Shown here one piece after another: positions 26,601 through 34,942 of a stretch of DNA of 48,683 bases. The stretch covers positions 1 through 48,683 of the forward strand of contig CAMLJN010000026.1 of the NCBI GenBank assembly GCA_946480445.1. The letters run 5' to 3'. The position numbers and the translations under genes were made by a program. The stretch is from an uncultured Buttiauxella sp. (GTDB lineage: Bacteria; Pseudomonadota; Gammaproteobacteria; Enterobacterales; Enterobacteriaceae). The notes beneath the pieces are model-generated. The model saw only the letters and a list, made by a program, of their open reading frames with translations, was not told the DNA's origin and made no database searches. The first letter of the stretch is position 1, and the number at the start of each line of letters is the position of its first letter.

Positions 26601-26885
26601 TATCAGAGCAAATACGTCTTTTGCAAAGATTTACCTGTCTTTGCAATTTTTATGTCACCTGTTTCGACCCTGGTGTGCGCCACGCTCCGGCCATTAATTA
26701 GCGGAATAAGCAACAAAGTTAAATTACGGATCTTCATCACATAAATTATTTTTTCACTGTCTAAAATAATTCCGGTAAATGATTCAGCTTTTTATTATCA
26801 CTTCTCTGAATCTGTTCTGCTGAACGGCTCAGATCCCTGGCACCATTTGTCAAGATGTTGCCATGACCAACACAGGAGGTAGCAA
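26601..26885. other. manX promoter region
   Basis: 285 bp between the yoaE leader and manX, AT-rich. It holds a CRP-like half-site (GGATCTTCATCACA, about 26723-26744) and a perfect 9-bp inverted repeat (26744-26771) at the place expected for the Mlc operator. No ORF was seen. The manX ribosome site AGGAGGT lies at 26874-26880. Confidence 0.55.
26744..26771. promoter_or_regulatory. Candidate Mlc operator of manXYZ
   Basis: AATTATTTT, a 10-bp centre, then AAAATAATT: a perfect 9-bp inverted repeat. E. coli manXYZ is repressed by Mlc at AT-rich palindromes of this type. It is adjacent to a CRP-like half-site. Confidence 0.5.
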
Positions 26886-27848
26886 GTGACTATTGCTATT
26901 GTCATAGGCACGCACGGCTGGGCAGCGGAACAGCTGCTGAAAACGGCTGAAATGCTATTAGGCGAGCAAGAAAACGTTGGCTGGATAGATTTCGTTCCCG
27001 GCGAAAATGCCGAAACGCTTATCGAAAAGTACAACGCGCAGCTGGCGAAGCTGGACACCAGTAAAGGTGTGCTGTTTCTCGTCGATACCTGGGGCGGCAG
27101 CCCTTTCAATGCGGCGAGTCGCATTGTCGTCGATAAAGAGCACTACGAAGTCGTGGCCGGGGTCAATATCCCGATGCTGGTCGAGACGCTGATGGCCCGA
27201 GATGATAACCCTGCCTTTGACGAACTGATCTCGCTGGCCGTGGAAACAGGCCGTGAAGGGGTCAAAGCGCTGAAAGCGAAACCTGTAGAAAAAGCCGCGC
27301 CGGTGCAGGCAACGCCTAAAGCGGCAGCGCCTGCGAAACCTATGGGTCCAGATGACTATATGAATATCGGTCTGGCCCGTATCGACGACCGTTTAATTCA
27401 CGGCCAGGTTGCCACCCGCTGGACGAAAGAAACCAACGTGACCCGGATTATTGTCGTCAGCGACGAAGTTGCCGCCGACACCGTACGCAAAACGCTGTTG
27501 ACGCAGGTTGCCCCTCCAGGCGTCACCGCGCATGTGGTGGACGTGGCTAAAATGATCCGCGTTTACAACAACCCAAAATACGCAGGCGACCGCGTAATGC
27601 TTCTCTTTACTAACCCGACAGACGTTGAGCGTGTCGTGGAAGGCGGCGTGAAGATCACATCTGTCAACATCGGTGGCATGGCGTTCCGCCAGGGCAAAAC
27701 CCAGGTCAACAACGCGATTTCCGTTGATGAAAAAGATATTGCGGCCTTTAAGAAACTGAACGAGCGCGGCATTGAGCTGGAAGCCCGTAAAGTTTCCAGC
27801 GATCAAAAACTGAAAATGATGGATCTGATCGCGAAGGTGAAAAGCTAG
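26886..27848 (+). CDS. manX: PTS mannose transporter subunit IIAB ManX (GTG start)
   Basis: Cytoplasmic phosphotransfer subunit of the mannose/glucose/glucosamine PTS. The IIA domain (residues 1-~130) carries phospho-His at H10 (IVIGTHGWAAEQL). An Ala/Pro/Lys linker (about 131-155) leads to the IIB domain with H172 (RIDDRLIHGQVATRW), which phosphorylates the sugar. The GTG start at 26886 follows AGGAGGT. It is 320 residues versus 323 in E. coli, the difference being in the linker. First gene of manXYZ. In E. coli the mRNA is also a target of the sugar-stress sRNA SgrS. Confidence 0.97.
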   Translation: MTIAIVIGTHGWAAEQLLKTAEMLLGEQENVGWIDFVPGENAETLIEKYNAQLAKLDTSKGVLFLVDTWGGSPFNAASRIVVDKEHYEVVAGVNIPMLVETLMARDDNPAFDELISLAVETGREGVKALKAKPVEKAAPVQATPKAAAPAKPMGPDDYMNIGLARIDDRLIHGQVATRWTKETNVTRIIVVSDEVAADTVRKTLLTQVAPPGVTAHVVDVAKMIRVYNNPKYAGDRVMLLFTNPTDVERVVEGGVKITSVNIGGMAFRQGKTQVNNAISVDEKDIAAFKKLNERGIELEARKVSSDQKLKMMDLIAKVKS

Positions 27849-27922
27849 CGGCAGCTTTGCTTGTTTGCTTCCACGTTTTACTCAGTTTTTACACTTAAGT
27901 CTTACGTTTAAGGAGAAGTACA

Positions 27923-28723
27923 ATGGAGATTACCACTCTTCAGATTGTGCTGGTGTTCGTCGTCGCCTGTATTGCCGGTATGGAATCGGTCCTTGATGAA
28001 TTTCAGTTTCACCGTCCTCTGGTGGCCTGTACGTTAATTGGTCTGGTTCTGGGTGACATGAAAACCGGCATTATTATCGGCGGTACGCTCGAAATGATTG
28101 CCCTGGGCTGGATGAACATCGGTGCCGCGGTGGCGCCCGATGCCGCGCTGGCTTCCATTATCTCGACCATCCTGGTTATCGCCGGGCACCAGGGCATCGG
28201 CTCCGGTATCGCCCTCGCTATCCCACTGGCCGCAGCCGGTCAGGTTCTGACCATCATCGTGCGTACTATCACCGTCGGTTTCCAGCACGCGGCGGATAAA
28301 GCTGCCGAAAATGGCAACCTCTCTGCGCTTTCCTGGATCCACGTTTCTTCTCTGTTCCTGCAGGCGATGCGTATCGCTATCCCGGCGGTCATCGTTGCTA
28401 TCTCCGTGGGCACCAGCGAAGTTCAGAACATGCTTAACGCCATTCCAGAAGTGGTCACCAGCGGGCTGAATATCGCCGGCGGCATGATCGTCGTGGTGGG
28501 TTACGCCATGGTTATTAACATGATGCGCGCAGGCTACCTGATGCCGTTCTTCTACCTGGGCTTCGTTACCGCCGCGTTTACCGAGTTCAACCTGGTTGCC
28601 CTGGGTGTGATTGGTGCCGTGATGGCCATCCTGTACATCCAGCTGAGCCCGAAATATAACCGCTCCGCAGGCGCCCCGGCTCCCGCTGCCGGTACAAACG
28701 ATCTCGATAACGAATTAGATTAA
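27923..28723 (+). CDS. manY: PTS mannose transporter subunit IIC ManY
   Basis: Integral membrane channel subunit of the mannose PTS, 266 residues with about six to seven hydrophobic segments, nearly identical to E. coli ManY (MEITTLQIVLVFVVACIAGMESVLDEFQFHRPL). Together with ManZ it forms the translocation path, which is also the receptor for pediocin-like bacteriocins in other bacteria and the entry gate for lambda DNA in E. coli. It lies 74 bp after manX with its own AAGGAGAAG ribosome site. Confidence 0.97.
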   Translation: MEITTLQIVLVFVVACIAGMESVLDEFQFHRPLVACTLIGLVLGDMKTGIIIGGTLEMIALGWMNIGAAVAPDAALASIISTILVIAGHQGIGSGIALAIPLAAAGQVLTIIVRTITVGFQHAADKAAENGNLSALSWIHVSSLFLQAMRIAIPAVIVAISVGTSEVQNMLNAIPEVVTSGLNIAGGMIVVVGYAMVINMMRAGYLMPFFYLGFVTAAFTEFNLVALGVIGAVMAILYIQLSPKYNRSAGAPAPAAGTNDLDNELD

Positions 28724-28735
28724 TAGGTGAGCGAA

Positions 28736-29590
28736 ATGGTAGATACCACCAAAACAACAACTGGCGAGAAGAAACTCACTCCGGGTGATATTCGTGGCGT
28801 GTTCCTGCGTTCTAACCTCTTCCAGGGGTCCTGGAACTTCGAGCGTATGCAGGCGCTGGGCTTCTGCTTCTCCATGATCCCGGCCATTAAACGCCTGTAC
28901 CCTGAAAATAATGACGCCCGTAAACAGGCCATTAAACGTCACCTCGAGTTCTTTAACACCCATCCGTACGTTGCGGCCCCTGTGCTGGGCGTTACGCTTG
29001 CGATGGAAGAACAGCGCGCGAACGGCGCGGAGATCGACGACGGTGCCATAAACGGGATCAAAGTGGGCCTGATGGGACCGCTGGCAGGCGTGGGTGACCC
29101 CATATTCTGGGGAACCGTACGTCCGGTCTTTGCCGCTTTAGGGGCCGGGATTGCGATGAGCGGAAGCCTGCTCGGCCCGCTGCTGTTCTTTATCCTGTTT
29201 AACGCCGTGCGTTTGCTCACCCGCTACTACGGTGTGGCATACGGATACCGTAAAGGGATCGACATCGTTAAGGACATGGGCGGCGGCTTCCTGCAAAAAT
29301 TGACCGAGGGGGCGTCTATTCTCGGCCTCTTTGTCATGGGGGCACTGGTGAACAAGTGGACGCACGTTAACATCCCGCTGGTGGTGTCGAAAATCACCGA
29401 TCAGACGGGTGCCGTTAAAGTCACCACGGTGCAAACCATCCTTGACCAGCTGATGCCGGGCCTGGTGCCGTTGCTGCTGACCTTCGCCTGTATGTGGCTG
29501 CTGCGTAAGAAAGTGAACGCGCTGTGGATCATCATGGGCTTCTTCGTGATTGGGATAGTCGGCTATGCTATCGGCCTGCTGGGCCTGTAA
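28736..29590 (+). CDS. manZ: PTS mannose transporter subunit IID ManZ
   Basis: IID subunit of the mannose PTS membrane complex. From ATG 28736, preceded by TAGGTGAG, it is 284 residues, one more than E. coli. An in-frame GTG at 28727 has no ribosome site. It has a large cytosolic N-terminal part (RGVFLRSNLFQGSWNFERMQALGFCFSM) and C-terminal membrane segments (LVPLLLTFACMWLLRKKVNALWIIMGFFVIGIVGYAIGLLGL). Last gene of the operon, with two terminator-like hairpins after it. Confidence 0.96.
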   Translation: MVDTTKTTTGEKKLTPGDIRGVFLRSNLFQGSWNFERMQALGFCFSMIPAIKRLYPENNDARKQAIKRHLEFFNTHPYVAAPVLGVTLAMEEQRANGAEIDDGAINGIKVGLMGPLAGVGDPIFWGTVRPVFAALGAGIAMSGSLLGPLLFFILFNAVRLLTRYYGVAYGYRKGIDIVKDMGGGFLQKLTEGASILGLFVMGALVNKWTHVNIPLVVSKITDQTGAVKVTTVQTILDQLMPGLVPLLLTFACMWLLRKKVNALWIIMGFFVIGIVGYAIGLLGL

Positions 29591-29603
29591 GTAGCGAATG
29601 CGT

Positions 29604-29629
29604 ACAGCCGGGCCCTGCCCGGCTGTTTT
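29604..29629 (+). terminator. First terminator after manZ
   Basis: ACAGCCGGGC-CCT-GCCCGGCTGT followed by TTTG. The T-tract is short, so termination may be incomplete. Confidence 0.7.
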
Positions 29630-29746
29630 GCTAACAAAGAACGAAAAAACGTCGTTTTTCCTTCTTTGTGGTAAAGCAGCCGAAAATCAATTAATGGATT
29701 TTCCTGTTAATTTTTAGATGACCAGTTTTAAATGTTGCACCTGTGA

Positions 29747-29770
29747 GCCGGGGCCCTGCCCCGGTTTTTT
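29747..29770 (+). terminator. Second terminator after manZ
   Basis: CCGGGG-CCCTG-CCCCGG followed by T6, immediately before yobD. It shares the CCCTG loop and stem pattern with the first hairpin about 145 bp upstream. Confidence 0.8.
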
Positions 29771-29788
29771 ATTGATTTAGGGGATGTT

Positions 29789-30247
29789 ATGACGTTAACA
29801 GATGGCGTTCTGCTGGTGTTTATCGTGCTGCTGCTGGGCTGGGCGATCTATGAGGAATTCGTGCTGGTAAAACGCAGGGGTAAAACGAGGCTGACCATTC
29901 CCCTGCTACGCCGCAACCGCATCGACGGCACCATTTTTGTCGGCCTGGTGGTTATTCTTATCTATAACAATATCACCACCCATGGCACCGCAATCACCAC
30001 ATGGTTGTTATTTGCTCTGGCGCTGGTGGCTATTTATCTCTTCTGGATCCGGCAGCCAAAACTGCTGTTCAAAAACGAAGGCTTTTTCTTTTCTGGCGTC
30101 TGGATCCAGTATTCCAGAATAAAAGAGATGAATTTATCCGAGGACGGCGTGCTGGTAATGCAATTAGAACAAAGACGCCTGCTTATACGAGTAAAGAATA
30201 TAGACGACCTGGAAAGAATTTATAAACTTCTCGTTGCCAGTCAATAG
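29789..30247 (+). CDS. yobD: DUF986 membrane protein YobD
   Basis: 152-residue inner-membrane protein, same length as E. coli YobD. Three hydrophobic segments ([20 protein letters not shown] at the N terminus, [13 protein letters not shown], and [16 protein letters not shown]) are followed by a soluble C-terminal domain ([23 protein letters not shown]). Function unknown. It sits between manXYZ and mntP as in E. coli, but the terminator before it suggests its own promoter. Confidence 0.93.
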   Translation: MTLTDGVLLVFIVLLLGWAIYEEFVLVKRRGKTRLTIPLLRRNRIDGTIFVGLVVILIYNNITTHGTAITTWLLFALALVAIYLFWIRQPKLLFKNEGFFFSGVWIQYSRIKEMNLSEDGVLVMQLEQRRLLIRVKNIDDLERIYKLLVASQ

Positions 30248-30251
30248 GTTA

Positions 30252-30319
30252 AAAAGATAGCAACGACTATGTTTTTTAACTATTTTGTAGCATTTAAAAC
30301 ATAGCAAAAGCTATTTCTG
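30252..30319. promoter_or_regulatory. Two MntR-box-like palindromes upstream of mntP
   Basis: Box 1 (30252-30275) has AAAAGATAGCAACGACTATG followed by TTTT. Box 2 (30296-30319) has AAAACATAGCAAAAGCTATT followed by TCTG. Both resemble the MntR consensus AAACATAGC-N-GCTATGTTT. In E. coli MntR activates mntP in high manganese. Confidence 0.7.
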
Positions 30320-30364
30320 GCGAATGTTCGTACTTATTGGTTAACAATTTTATGACTTATTTAC

Positions 30365-30383
30365 TGAAATGAAAATCGTTATC
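30365..30383. promoter_or_regulatory. Fur-box-like sequence upstream of mntP
   Basis: TGAAATGAAAATCGTTATC matches the 19-bp Fur consensus at 14 positions. E. coli mntP is reported to be Fur-affected. It lies between the MntR boxes and the riboswitch. Confidence 0.55.
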
Positions 30384-30440
30384 ATTTAGAGGAACTAATA
30401 GTCAATATCTATTATTGTTTTACCTTGAAAAAATATGATA

Positions 30441-30626
30441 AGGTTGCGCCCGTCGTTGGGGAGTAGCCGATTTTCACTACCGTGAAAATGTACATGTCAA
30501 CATACTCGTTCGCAGAACGTGGCATGTACGACTCAAAATCTTGAGTAGGCGAGACCATAGGCACGTAACCATCGTGCGTTGGGGATGGGTGACGTGTATA
30601 TGGAGATCCCCAACTGAGGCACGGTA
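30441..30626 (+). ncRNA. Manganese riboswitch leader of mntP (yybP-ykoY family)
   Basis: The leader holds the family-typical GGGGAGTAGCC (about 30458-30468). Long hairpins follow (GTACATG...CATGTAC, GGCACG...CGTGC). At the end, ATCCCCAAC (30606-30614), just upstream of the mntP ribosome site, can pair with either of two copies of GTTGGGGA: 30455-30462 in the aptamer or 30579-30586 downstream. That offers two exclusive foldings, a plausible switch. In E. coli mntP is one of two genes (with alx) under this riboswitch, which binds Mn2+ and raises expression. Confidence 0.85.
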
Positions 30627-31196
30627 ATGAATCTTTCCGCAACACTTCTTCTCGCTTTTGGCATGTCAATGGATGCTTTCGCCGCTTCAATCGGTAAAGG
30701 TGCCTCGCTCCACAAACCTAAATTCTCTGAAGCACTGCGTACCGGCCTGATTTTTGGCGCCATTGAAACGCTTACCCCGCTGATCGGCTGGTGTCTTGGC
30801 CTGCTGGCAAGCCAGGTTGTGCTGGAATGGAACCACTGGGTCGCCTTCATTCTGCTGGTGTTTCTCGGTAGCCGAATGCTGATCGAAGGTTTTCGCGGCG
30901 GGAACAGTGACGAAGAAGCGCCTAAGCTACAGCGTCATGGCTTCTGGCTGCTGGTGACAACGGCTATCGCCACCAGTCTTGACGCGATGGCGGTGGGCGT
31001 AGGGCTGGCCTTCCTGCAGGTGGACATCATCCAGACCGCGCTGGCCATCGGCTGCGCCACGCTTATCATGTCCACGCTGGGGATGATGGTTGGTCGTTTC
31101 ATTGGCCCGCTGCTGGGCAAGCGCGCCGAAATTCTTGGCGGTCTGGTGCTGATTGGGATTGGCTGCCAGATAATGTACAGCCACTTTTATCCTTAA
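30627..31196 (+). CDS. mntP: Manganese efflux pump MntP
   Basis: Inner-membrane Mn2+ exporter with six membrane helices, 189 residues (E. coli 188). The conserved acidic residues used for transport are visible in the duplicated motifs [12 protein letters not shown] (helix 1) and [12 protein letters not shown] (about residue 115-125). It is controlled by MntR, probably Fur, and the leader riboswitch upstream. The stop lies 9 bp from the convergent rlmA stop. Confidence 0.97.
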   Translation: MNLSATLLLAFGMSMDAFAASIGKGASLHKPKFSEALRTGLIFGAIETLTPLIGWCLGLLASQVVLEWNHWVAFILLVFLGSRMLIEGFRGGNSDEEAPKLQRHGFWLLVTTAIATSLDAMAVGVGLAFLQVDIIQTALAIGCATLIMSTLGMMVGRFIGPLLGKRAEILGGLVLIGIGCQIMYSHFYP

Positions 31197-31205
31197 TTCG
31201 CGCCC

Positions 31206-32012
31206 TTAGCCTTCGCGCCGCCAGACGCGAACAACAAAATCTGTCTCGCAGGCAAACGCCGTTTCCGCCGCCAGCGCTTCCCACACTTCCGGGCGAGCTC
31301 GCCAGGCAAACGGCGTCATTTGCAGCAGCGCCACCGCCTCTTGCCCCCGCAAAGTCATCGGCCAGCCCGTTTTCTTTGTCTCTTCCTCAACAAAGCCCGG
31401 CAAAGATTCTGCCGCTTCAGAATGCAACATCACATCCTGATAGATAAGCCCCTTAAGCTGCATCAAATGCCGTGGGCCAGGGGTAGCCGTAATAACAATG
31501 CCGCCAGGCTTAACGACTCTCGCCAGCTCTTCGGCCTTACAGGGCGCAAATATTCTCACCACGGCATCCAGACTTTCGCTGTCAAACGGCAGACGGTGGC
31601 TTGAAGCCACGCAAAACTGCACCTGAGGATAACGTTTTGCCGCATAGCGTATCGCTACTTTCGCGACATCCAGCCCCCAGATATCCTGTGTCAGCTCAGC
31701 CAGCGAGTCGGCAAACCCTGCGGTGTAGTATCCCTCCCCGCAGCCAATATCCAACAAGGATTCTGGCGCAGCCTGCTTCAGGAACTGACAAATCGTATCG
31801 CGTAAGGGCTGATAGTGCCCCGCATCCAGAAAAGCGCGACGCGCCTGCATCATTTCACTGCTGTCACCCGGATCCCGGGAACGCTTATGCTGCACCGGCA
31901 GCAGGTTAACGTATCCCTCTTTCGCTTTGTCAAACTGGTGCCCCTGCGGACAAACAAAACTCTTCTCATCTAAGCTCAAGGGGGAATGACAAAGGGGGCA
32001 GAGATAGGACAT
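31206..32012 (-). CDS. rlmA: 23S rRNA (guanine-745-N1)-methyltransferase RlmA
   Basis: Methylates G745 of 23S rRNA (helix 35) using SAM. The chosen start [12 protein letters not shown] gives 268 residues, preceded by TGGAGT; an upstream ATG 30 bp earlier is not conserved. The N-terminal zinc ribbon uses C5, C8, C21 and H25 (CPLC ... CPQGH). The SAM-binding core includes [17 protein letters not shown] (about 85-100), and [24 protein letters not shown] follows. It lies head-on with mntP and downstream of the PBP gene. Confidence 0.95.
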   Translation of the reverse strand: MSYLCPLCHSPLSLDEKSFVCPQGHQFDKAKEGYVNLLPVQHKRSRDPGDSSEMMQARRAFLDAGHYQPLRDTICQFLKQAAPESLLDIGCGEGYYTAGFADSLAELTQDIWGLDVAKVAIRYAAKRYPQVQFCVASSHRLPFDSESLDAVVRIFAPCKAEELARVVKPGGIVITATPGPRHLMQLKGLIYQDVMLHSEAAESLPGFVEEETKKTGWPMTLRGQEAVALLQMTPFAWRARPEVWEALAAETAFACETDFVVRVWRREG

Positions 32013-32093
32013 GGTGACTCCAGTAAGCGATTGAGGGCGCAAGTGTAACGCTTACGCCCCGCGACGAAAAGTCTCCAGGGGCCAGAGGAAGCC

Positions 32094-33833
32094 TCAGCGG
32101 AGGGGTTTCGCGGACCGCCTCAGCAGTACCAGATTATCCTCTCCCGGAGCCAGACCGTCAGGTTCAATATTTTCCAGCCGCAGAACGTTACCCATAATCT
32201 GGCTAAAGACCGGCGCCGACACCGCCCCGCCGTAGTATGAACCATTGGAGGGATTGTTAATGACCACTGCTAACGCAAAACGTGGATCGCTGGCAGGCGC
32301 CACACCCGCCGTATAGGCAATGTACTTGTCGACATATTTGCCGTCGTCGCCAATTTTTTTTGCCGTGCCCGTTTTCACCGCCACACGGTAGCCATGAACG
32401 GCCGCCTTAATCCCCCCTCCCCCTGGTAACGCTACGCTCTCCATCATGTGCTCAACCTGGCGGGTAATCTCTTCTGGCATCACTCGCAGCCCTTCAACCG
32501 GCGGATCAACGCGCGTTATAGAAAGCGGCTTTGCGATGCCAAAGCTGCCGATCGTCGCGTAAACATGCGCCAGCTGAAGCGGCGTCACCATCAGTCCATA
32601 GCCAAAGGAAAATGTTGCCCTGTCCAGCTCGCCCCAGCGCTGACGGTGCGCCAGCTTCCCGCTGCTTTCGCCGGTCAGCCCTAAACCGGTCGGCGCCCCA
32701 AAGCCAAAGCCTTTATAAGTGTCCAGCAGGGCCTGGATGGGCATGGCTAAGGAAAGGCGTGATACACCGGTGTCGCTCGATTTTTGCAAAATACCGGTCA
32801 GCGTCAGCTGCGGGTAGAAACCCACATCCCGAATACGATGCCCGTCGAGGGTGTAAGGGTGAGTATCGACTACGCTGTCCGGCTGAACGATTCCTTTTTG
32901 CAGAGCGGTCATGATCACCATCGGCTTAACCGTTGAACCCGGCTCGAAGGTATCGCTGATGGCACGATTGCGAAAATCATCCAGCGTTGCGCCGTCACGG
33001 TTGTTGGGATTAAAGGTGGGATAGCTTGCCATCGCCAGCACTTCACCCGTGTTGACATCAATGATAACCGCAGCGCCGGACTCCGCCTTGTTCCAGGTGA
33101 CGGCGTTGGCGAGCGCGTCTTCCGTCACAGTCTGAAGTCGTTCATCAATGCTTAGCATAATGTTGTGTGCCGGAATGGCGGGCGTTTCCGTAATATTTTC
33201 AATCACGTGACCATAGCGATCTTTGCGCACCAGGCGTGCGCCAGCAACGCCCGTGAGCTGGCGATTAAAGCTTTTCTCAATACCCTCGATGCCCCGATCG
33301 TCGATATTGGTAAATCCCAATAAATTGGCAGCAACGTGACCTGCCGGATAAAAACGGCGGGACTCTTCGCGCAGAGCGATGCCCGGAATATTAAGTTTAT
33401 CCACCCACGCCGCCTGCTGGGGATCTAACTGACGAGCAAGATAGAGAAAGCGACTGCGATCGTTGCGATGGATCCGCGCGGCAATTTCGCTGAGGGGAAT
33501 GTTGAGTGTAGCAGCCAGCGCCTGCCAGCGCCGGTCAAACTGGACGCCGCCTTTTTCCATGATGGTTTTTGGGTCAGCCCAGATAGCCTGCACCGGCACA
33601 CTTACCGCCAGCGGTCGACCATTCCGGTCCTCTATCATGCCCCGCGGGACGACGATGGTTTTTTCTCGCAGGGAGCGCCTGTCTTCCTGTTTAACAAGAT
33701 TGTCTGGAGAGATGATTTGCAGCCAGGCCACCCTGCCCAATAAAAAGGCCAGGCTCAGCAGGATAGCCAGGCAAAGCAGCCCAAAACGCCACCGGATAAA
33801 ATTGCCCACCAACGCGGGGGTCATTTTCCTCAC
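32094..33833 (-). CDS. FtsI-like class B penicillin-binding protein (PBP3SAL type)
   Basis: 579-residue monofunctional DD-transpeptidase paralogous to FtsI (PBP3). It has an N-terminal membrane anchor (about 14-38), a non-penicillin-binding module (VPRGMIEDRNGRPLAVSVPV, residues ~62-82), and a C-terminal transpeptidase domain with S300xxK (EPGSTVKPM), SxD at 352-354 (KSSDTGVS) and K487TG (VAVKTGTA). E. coli lacks this second copy. Salmonella encodes PBP3SAL, which supports division at acidic pH in phagosomes, in this same chromosomal neighbourhood. The true ftsI of the dcw cluster is not in this window. The motif has Asp where E. coli PBP3 has Asn (SSN). Function here is inferred from Salmonella. 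Confidence 0.85.
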   Translation of the reverse strand: MRKMTPALVGNFIRWRFGLLCLAILLSLAFLLGRVAWLQIISPDNLVKQEDRRSLREKTIVVPRGMIEDRNGRPLAVSVPVQAIWADPKTIMEKGGVQFDRRWQALAATLNIPLSEIAARIHRNDRSRFLYLARQLDPQQAAWVDKLNIPGIALREESRRFYPAGHVAANLLGFTNIDDRGIEGIEKSFNRQLTGVAGARLVRKDRYGHVIENITETPAIPAHNIMLSIDERLQTVTEDALANAVTWNKAESGAAVIIDVNTGEVLAMASYPTFNPNNRDGATLDDFRNRAISDTFEPGSTVKPMVIMTALQKGIVQPDSVVDTHPYTLDGHRIRDVGFYPQLTLTGILQKSSDTGVSRLSLAMPIQALLDTYKGFGFGAPTGLGLTGESSGKLAHRQRWGELDRATFSFGYGLMVTPLQLAHVYATIGSFGIAKPLSITRVDPPVEGLRVMPEEITRQVEHMMESVALPGGGGIKAAVHGYRVAVKTGTAKKIGDDGKYVDKYIAYTAGVAPASDPRFALAVVINNPSNGSYYGGAVSAPVFSQIMGNVLRLENIEPDGLAPGEDNLVLLRRSAKPLR

Positions 33834-33991
33834 AATCCATCCTCAGTAAACTTAAATGACTGAAAATTTAAACAGATTTGCAGTGTGGAACCTGCGGGAA
33901 CAGTGCTACTAACGTCGAAGGATTGCAACAAGAGGCAACAAGCGGAGGGTTTTGGTCATACTTTGAAAGAGAGTGATTTTGTTTCGCGCAT

Positions 33992-34022
33992 TAAAAAGCC
34001 CCGCGACAAAGGCGAGGCTTTT
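33992..34022 (-). terminator. cspC terminator
   Basis: The minus strand reads AAAAGCCTCGC-CTTTGTC-GCGGGGCTTTTT, an 11-bp stem with one G-T pair and a T5 tail. It lies 44 bp past the cspC stop. Confidence 0.88.
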
Positions 34023-34065
34023 AACTCGATTAGGCGTGTTGACGCCTGAGTCTAATTCAGTTGAA

Positions 34066-34275
34066 TCAGATGGCAGTCACGTTAACTGCAGCAGGGCCTT
34101 TCTGGCCGTCCTGAATTTCGAACTCAACGTTCTGGCCTTCGGCCAGCGTTTTGAAACCATTACCCTGGATTGCAGAGAAGTGTACGAACACGTCTTTGCT
34201 GCCGTCAGCAGGAGTAATGAAACCAAAACCTTTAGACTCGTTGAACCACTTAACTTGACCTTTAATCTTTGCCAT
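34066..34275 (-). CDS. cspC: Cold-shock-like protein CspC
   Basis: 69-residue OB-fold nucleic-acid chaperone, identical as far as I can tell to E. coli CspC ([20 protein letters not shown]..., ending AAVNVTAI), which tells it apart from CspE (MSKIKGNVKW). RNP1 (KGFGFI) and RNP2 (VFVHFSAI) motifs are present. CspC acts as a transcription antiterminator and stabilises rpoS and other mRNAs; it is constitutive rather than cold-induced. It lies 12 bp downstream of yobF, with which it is co-transcribed in E. coli. Confidence 0.97.
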
Positions 34276-34287
34276 TTTGCAAATTCC

Positions 34288-34431
34288 TTAGAGTGTTTTC
34301 TTCGCCCGCAGGCATAACTTAGATAAAACTGAGACGTTACTGCTTGAGGCACTAATATAAGGCTCGGCAGAGAAGCGGTATTCAACGACAACGTGTTTAC
34401 TCAGGACTTCTTTACTGAAAATGCCACACAT
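34288..34431 (-). CDS. yobF: Small protein YobF
   Basis: 47-residue basic protein, [20 protein letters not shown] at the N terminus and LCLRAKKTL at the end, clearly the E. coli YobF sequence with few changes. Function unknown; in E. coli it is a stress-induced small protein translated from the yobF-cspC transcript. A longer in-frame ORF reaches upstream, but the conserved start is the ATG at 34431. Short spacing to cspC supports one operon. Confidence 0.9.
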   Translation of the reverse strand: MCGIFSKEVLSKHVVVEYRFSAEPYISASSSNVSVLSKLCLRAKKTL

Positions 34432-34942
34432 AAACAGAACTGTACCTCGTTTAACCCAAAGTGTTATCACATACAACGTAAACAATGGCAAGCCATTTTT
34501 AAGCACGTATCGATCTGCCGCACAAATTCCATAGCCCCGCATTTGTTGAACCAACAAGACGGGGTAATGAATAAAGCGCTTAGCAAAGCGTCCCTCTTCA
34601 CAGCGCCTGTGACAGCAGGACGCAGACACCTTTTCTACCTTAGCTTACAGGGGGCATTTCGTCCAGGCGAAGTCTAAAAAAGTCTGCTTCCCGCCCACTT
34701 TTCTTAGGATTATTTATGCATATCTATGCAAAAATTGCGCAATACCGCGAAGGTGGTTACCAGCAAAAGTTAAATAGAATAAAGCTTGAGCAATCATCCG
34801 CTAATATTGCACCAAAATAATGAAAGTTTAATGACAGCATGCCTCAGAATGAGGCAATAAAAACGTTTCGCTATAATATATTCTGCAGAAGTATTAGACA
34901 ATTTTTCAGAAAGAATGGAACGAGGAGAACCTCTATTTGTCA
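34432..34942. other. 511-bp region between yobF and the metallo-hydrolase gene
   Basis: AT-rich and without a supported gene. It must contain the yobF-cspC promoter and long leader. A perfect 7-bp hairpin (TGCCTCA-GAA-TGAGGCA, 34840-34856) stands downstream of the metallo-hydrolase gene without a T-tract. Nothing else recognisable was seen. Confidence 0.5.

Noticed and set aside
34393-34677. 94-codon plus-strand ORF opposite yobF
   Set aside because: It is antisense to the clearly conserved yobF and carries no recognisable domain.
34840-34856. TGCCTCA-GAA-TGAGGCA hairpin as a terminator of the metallo-hydrolase gene
   Set aside because: The minus strand has no T-run after the stem, so it is only noted as a hairpin in the gap.
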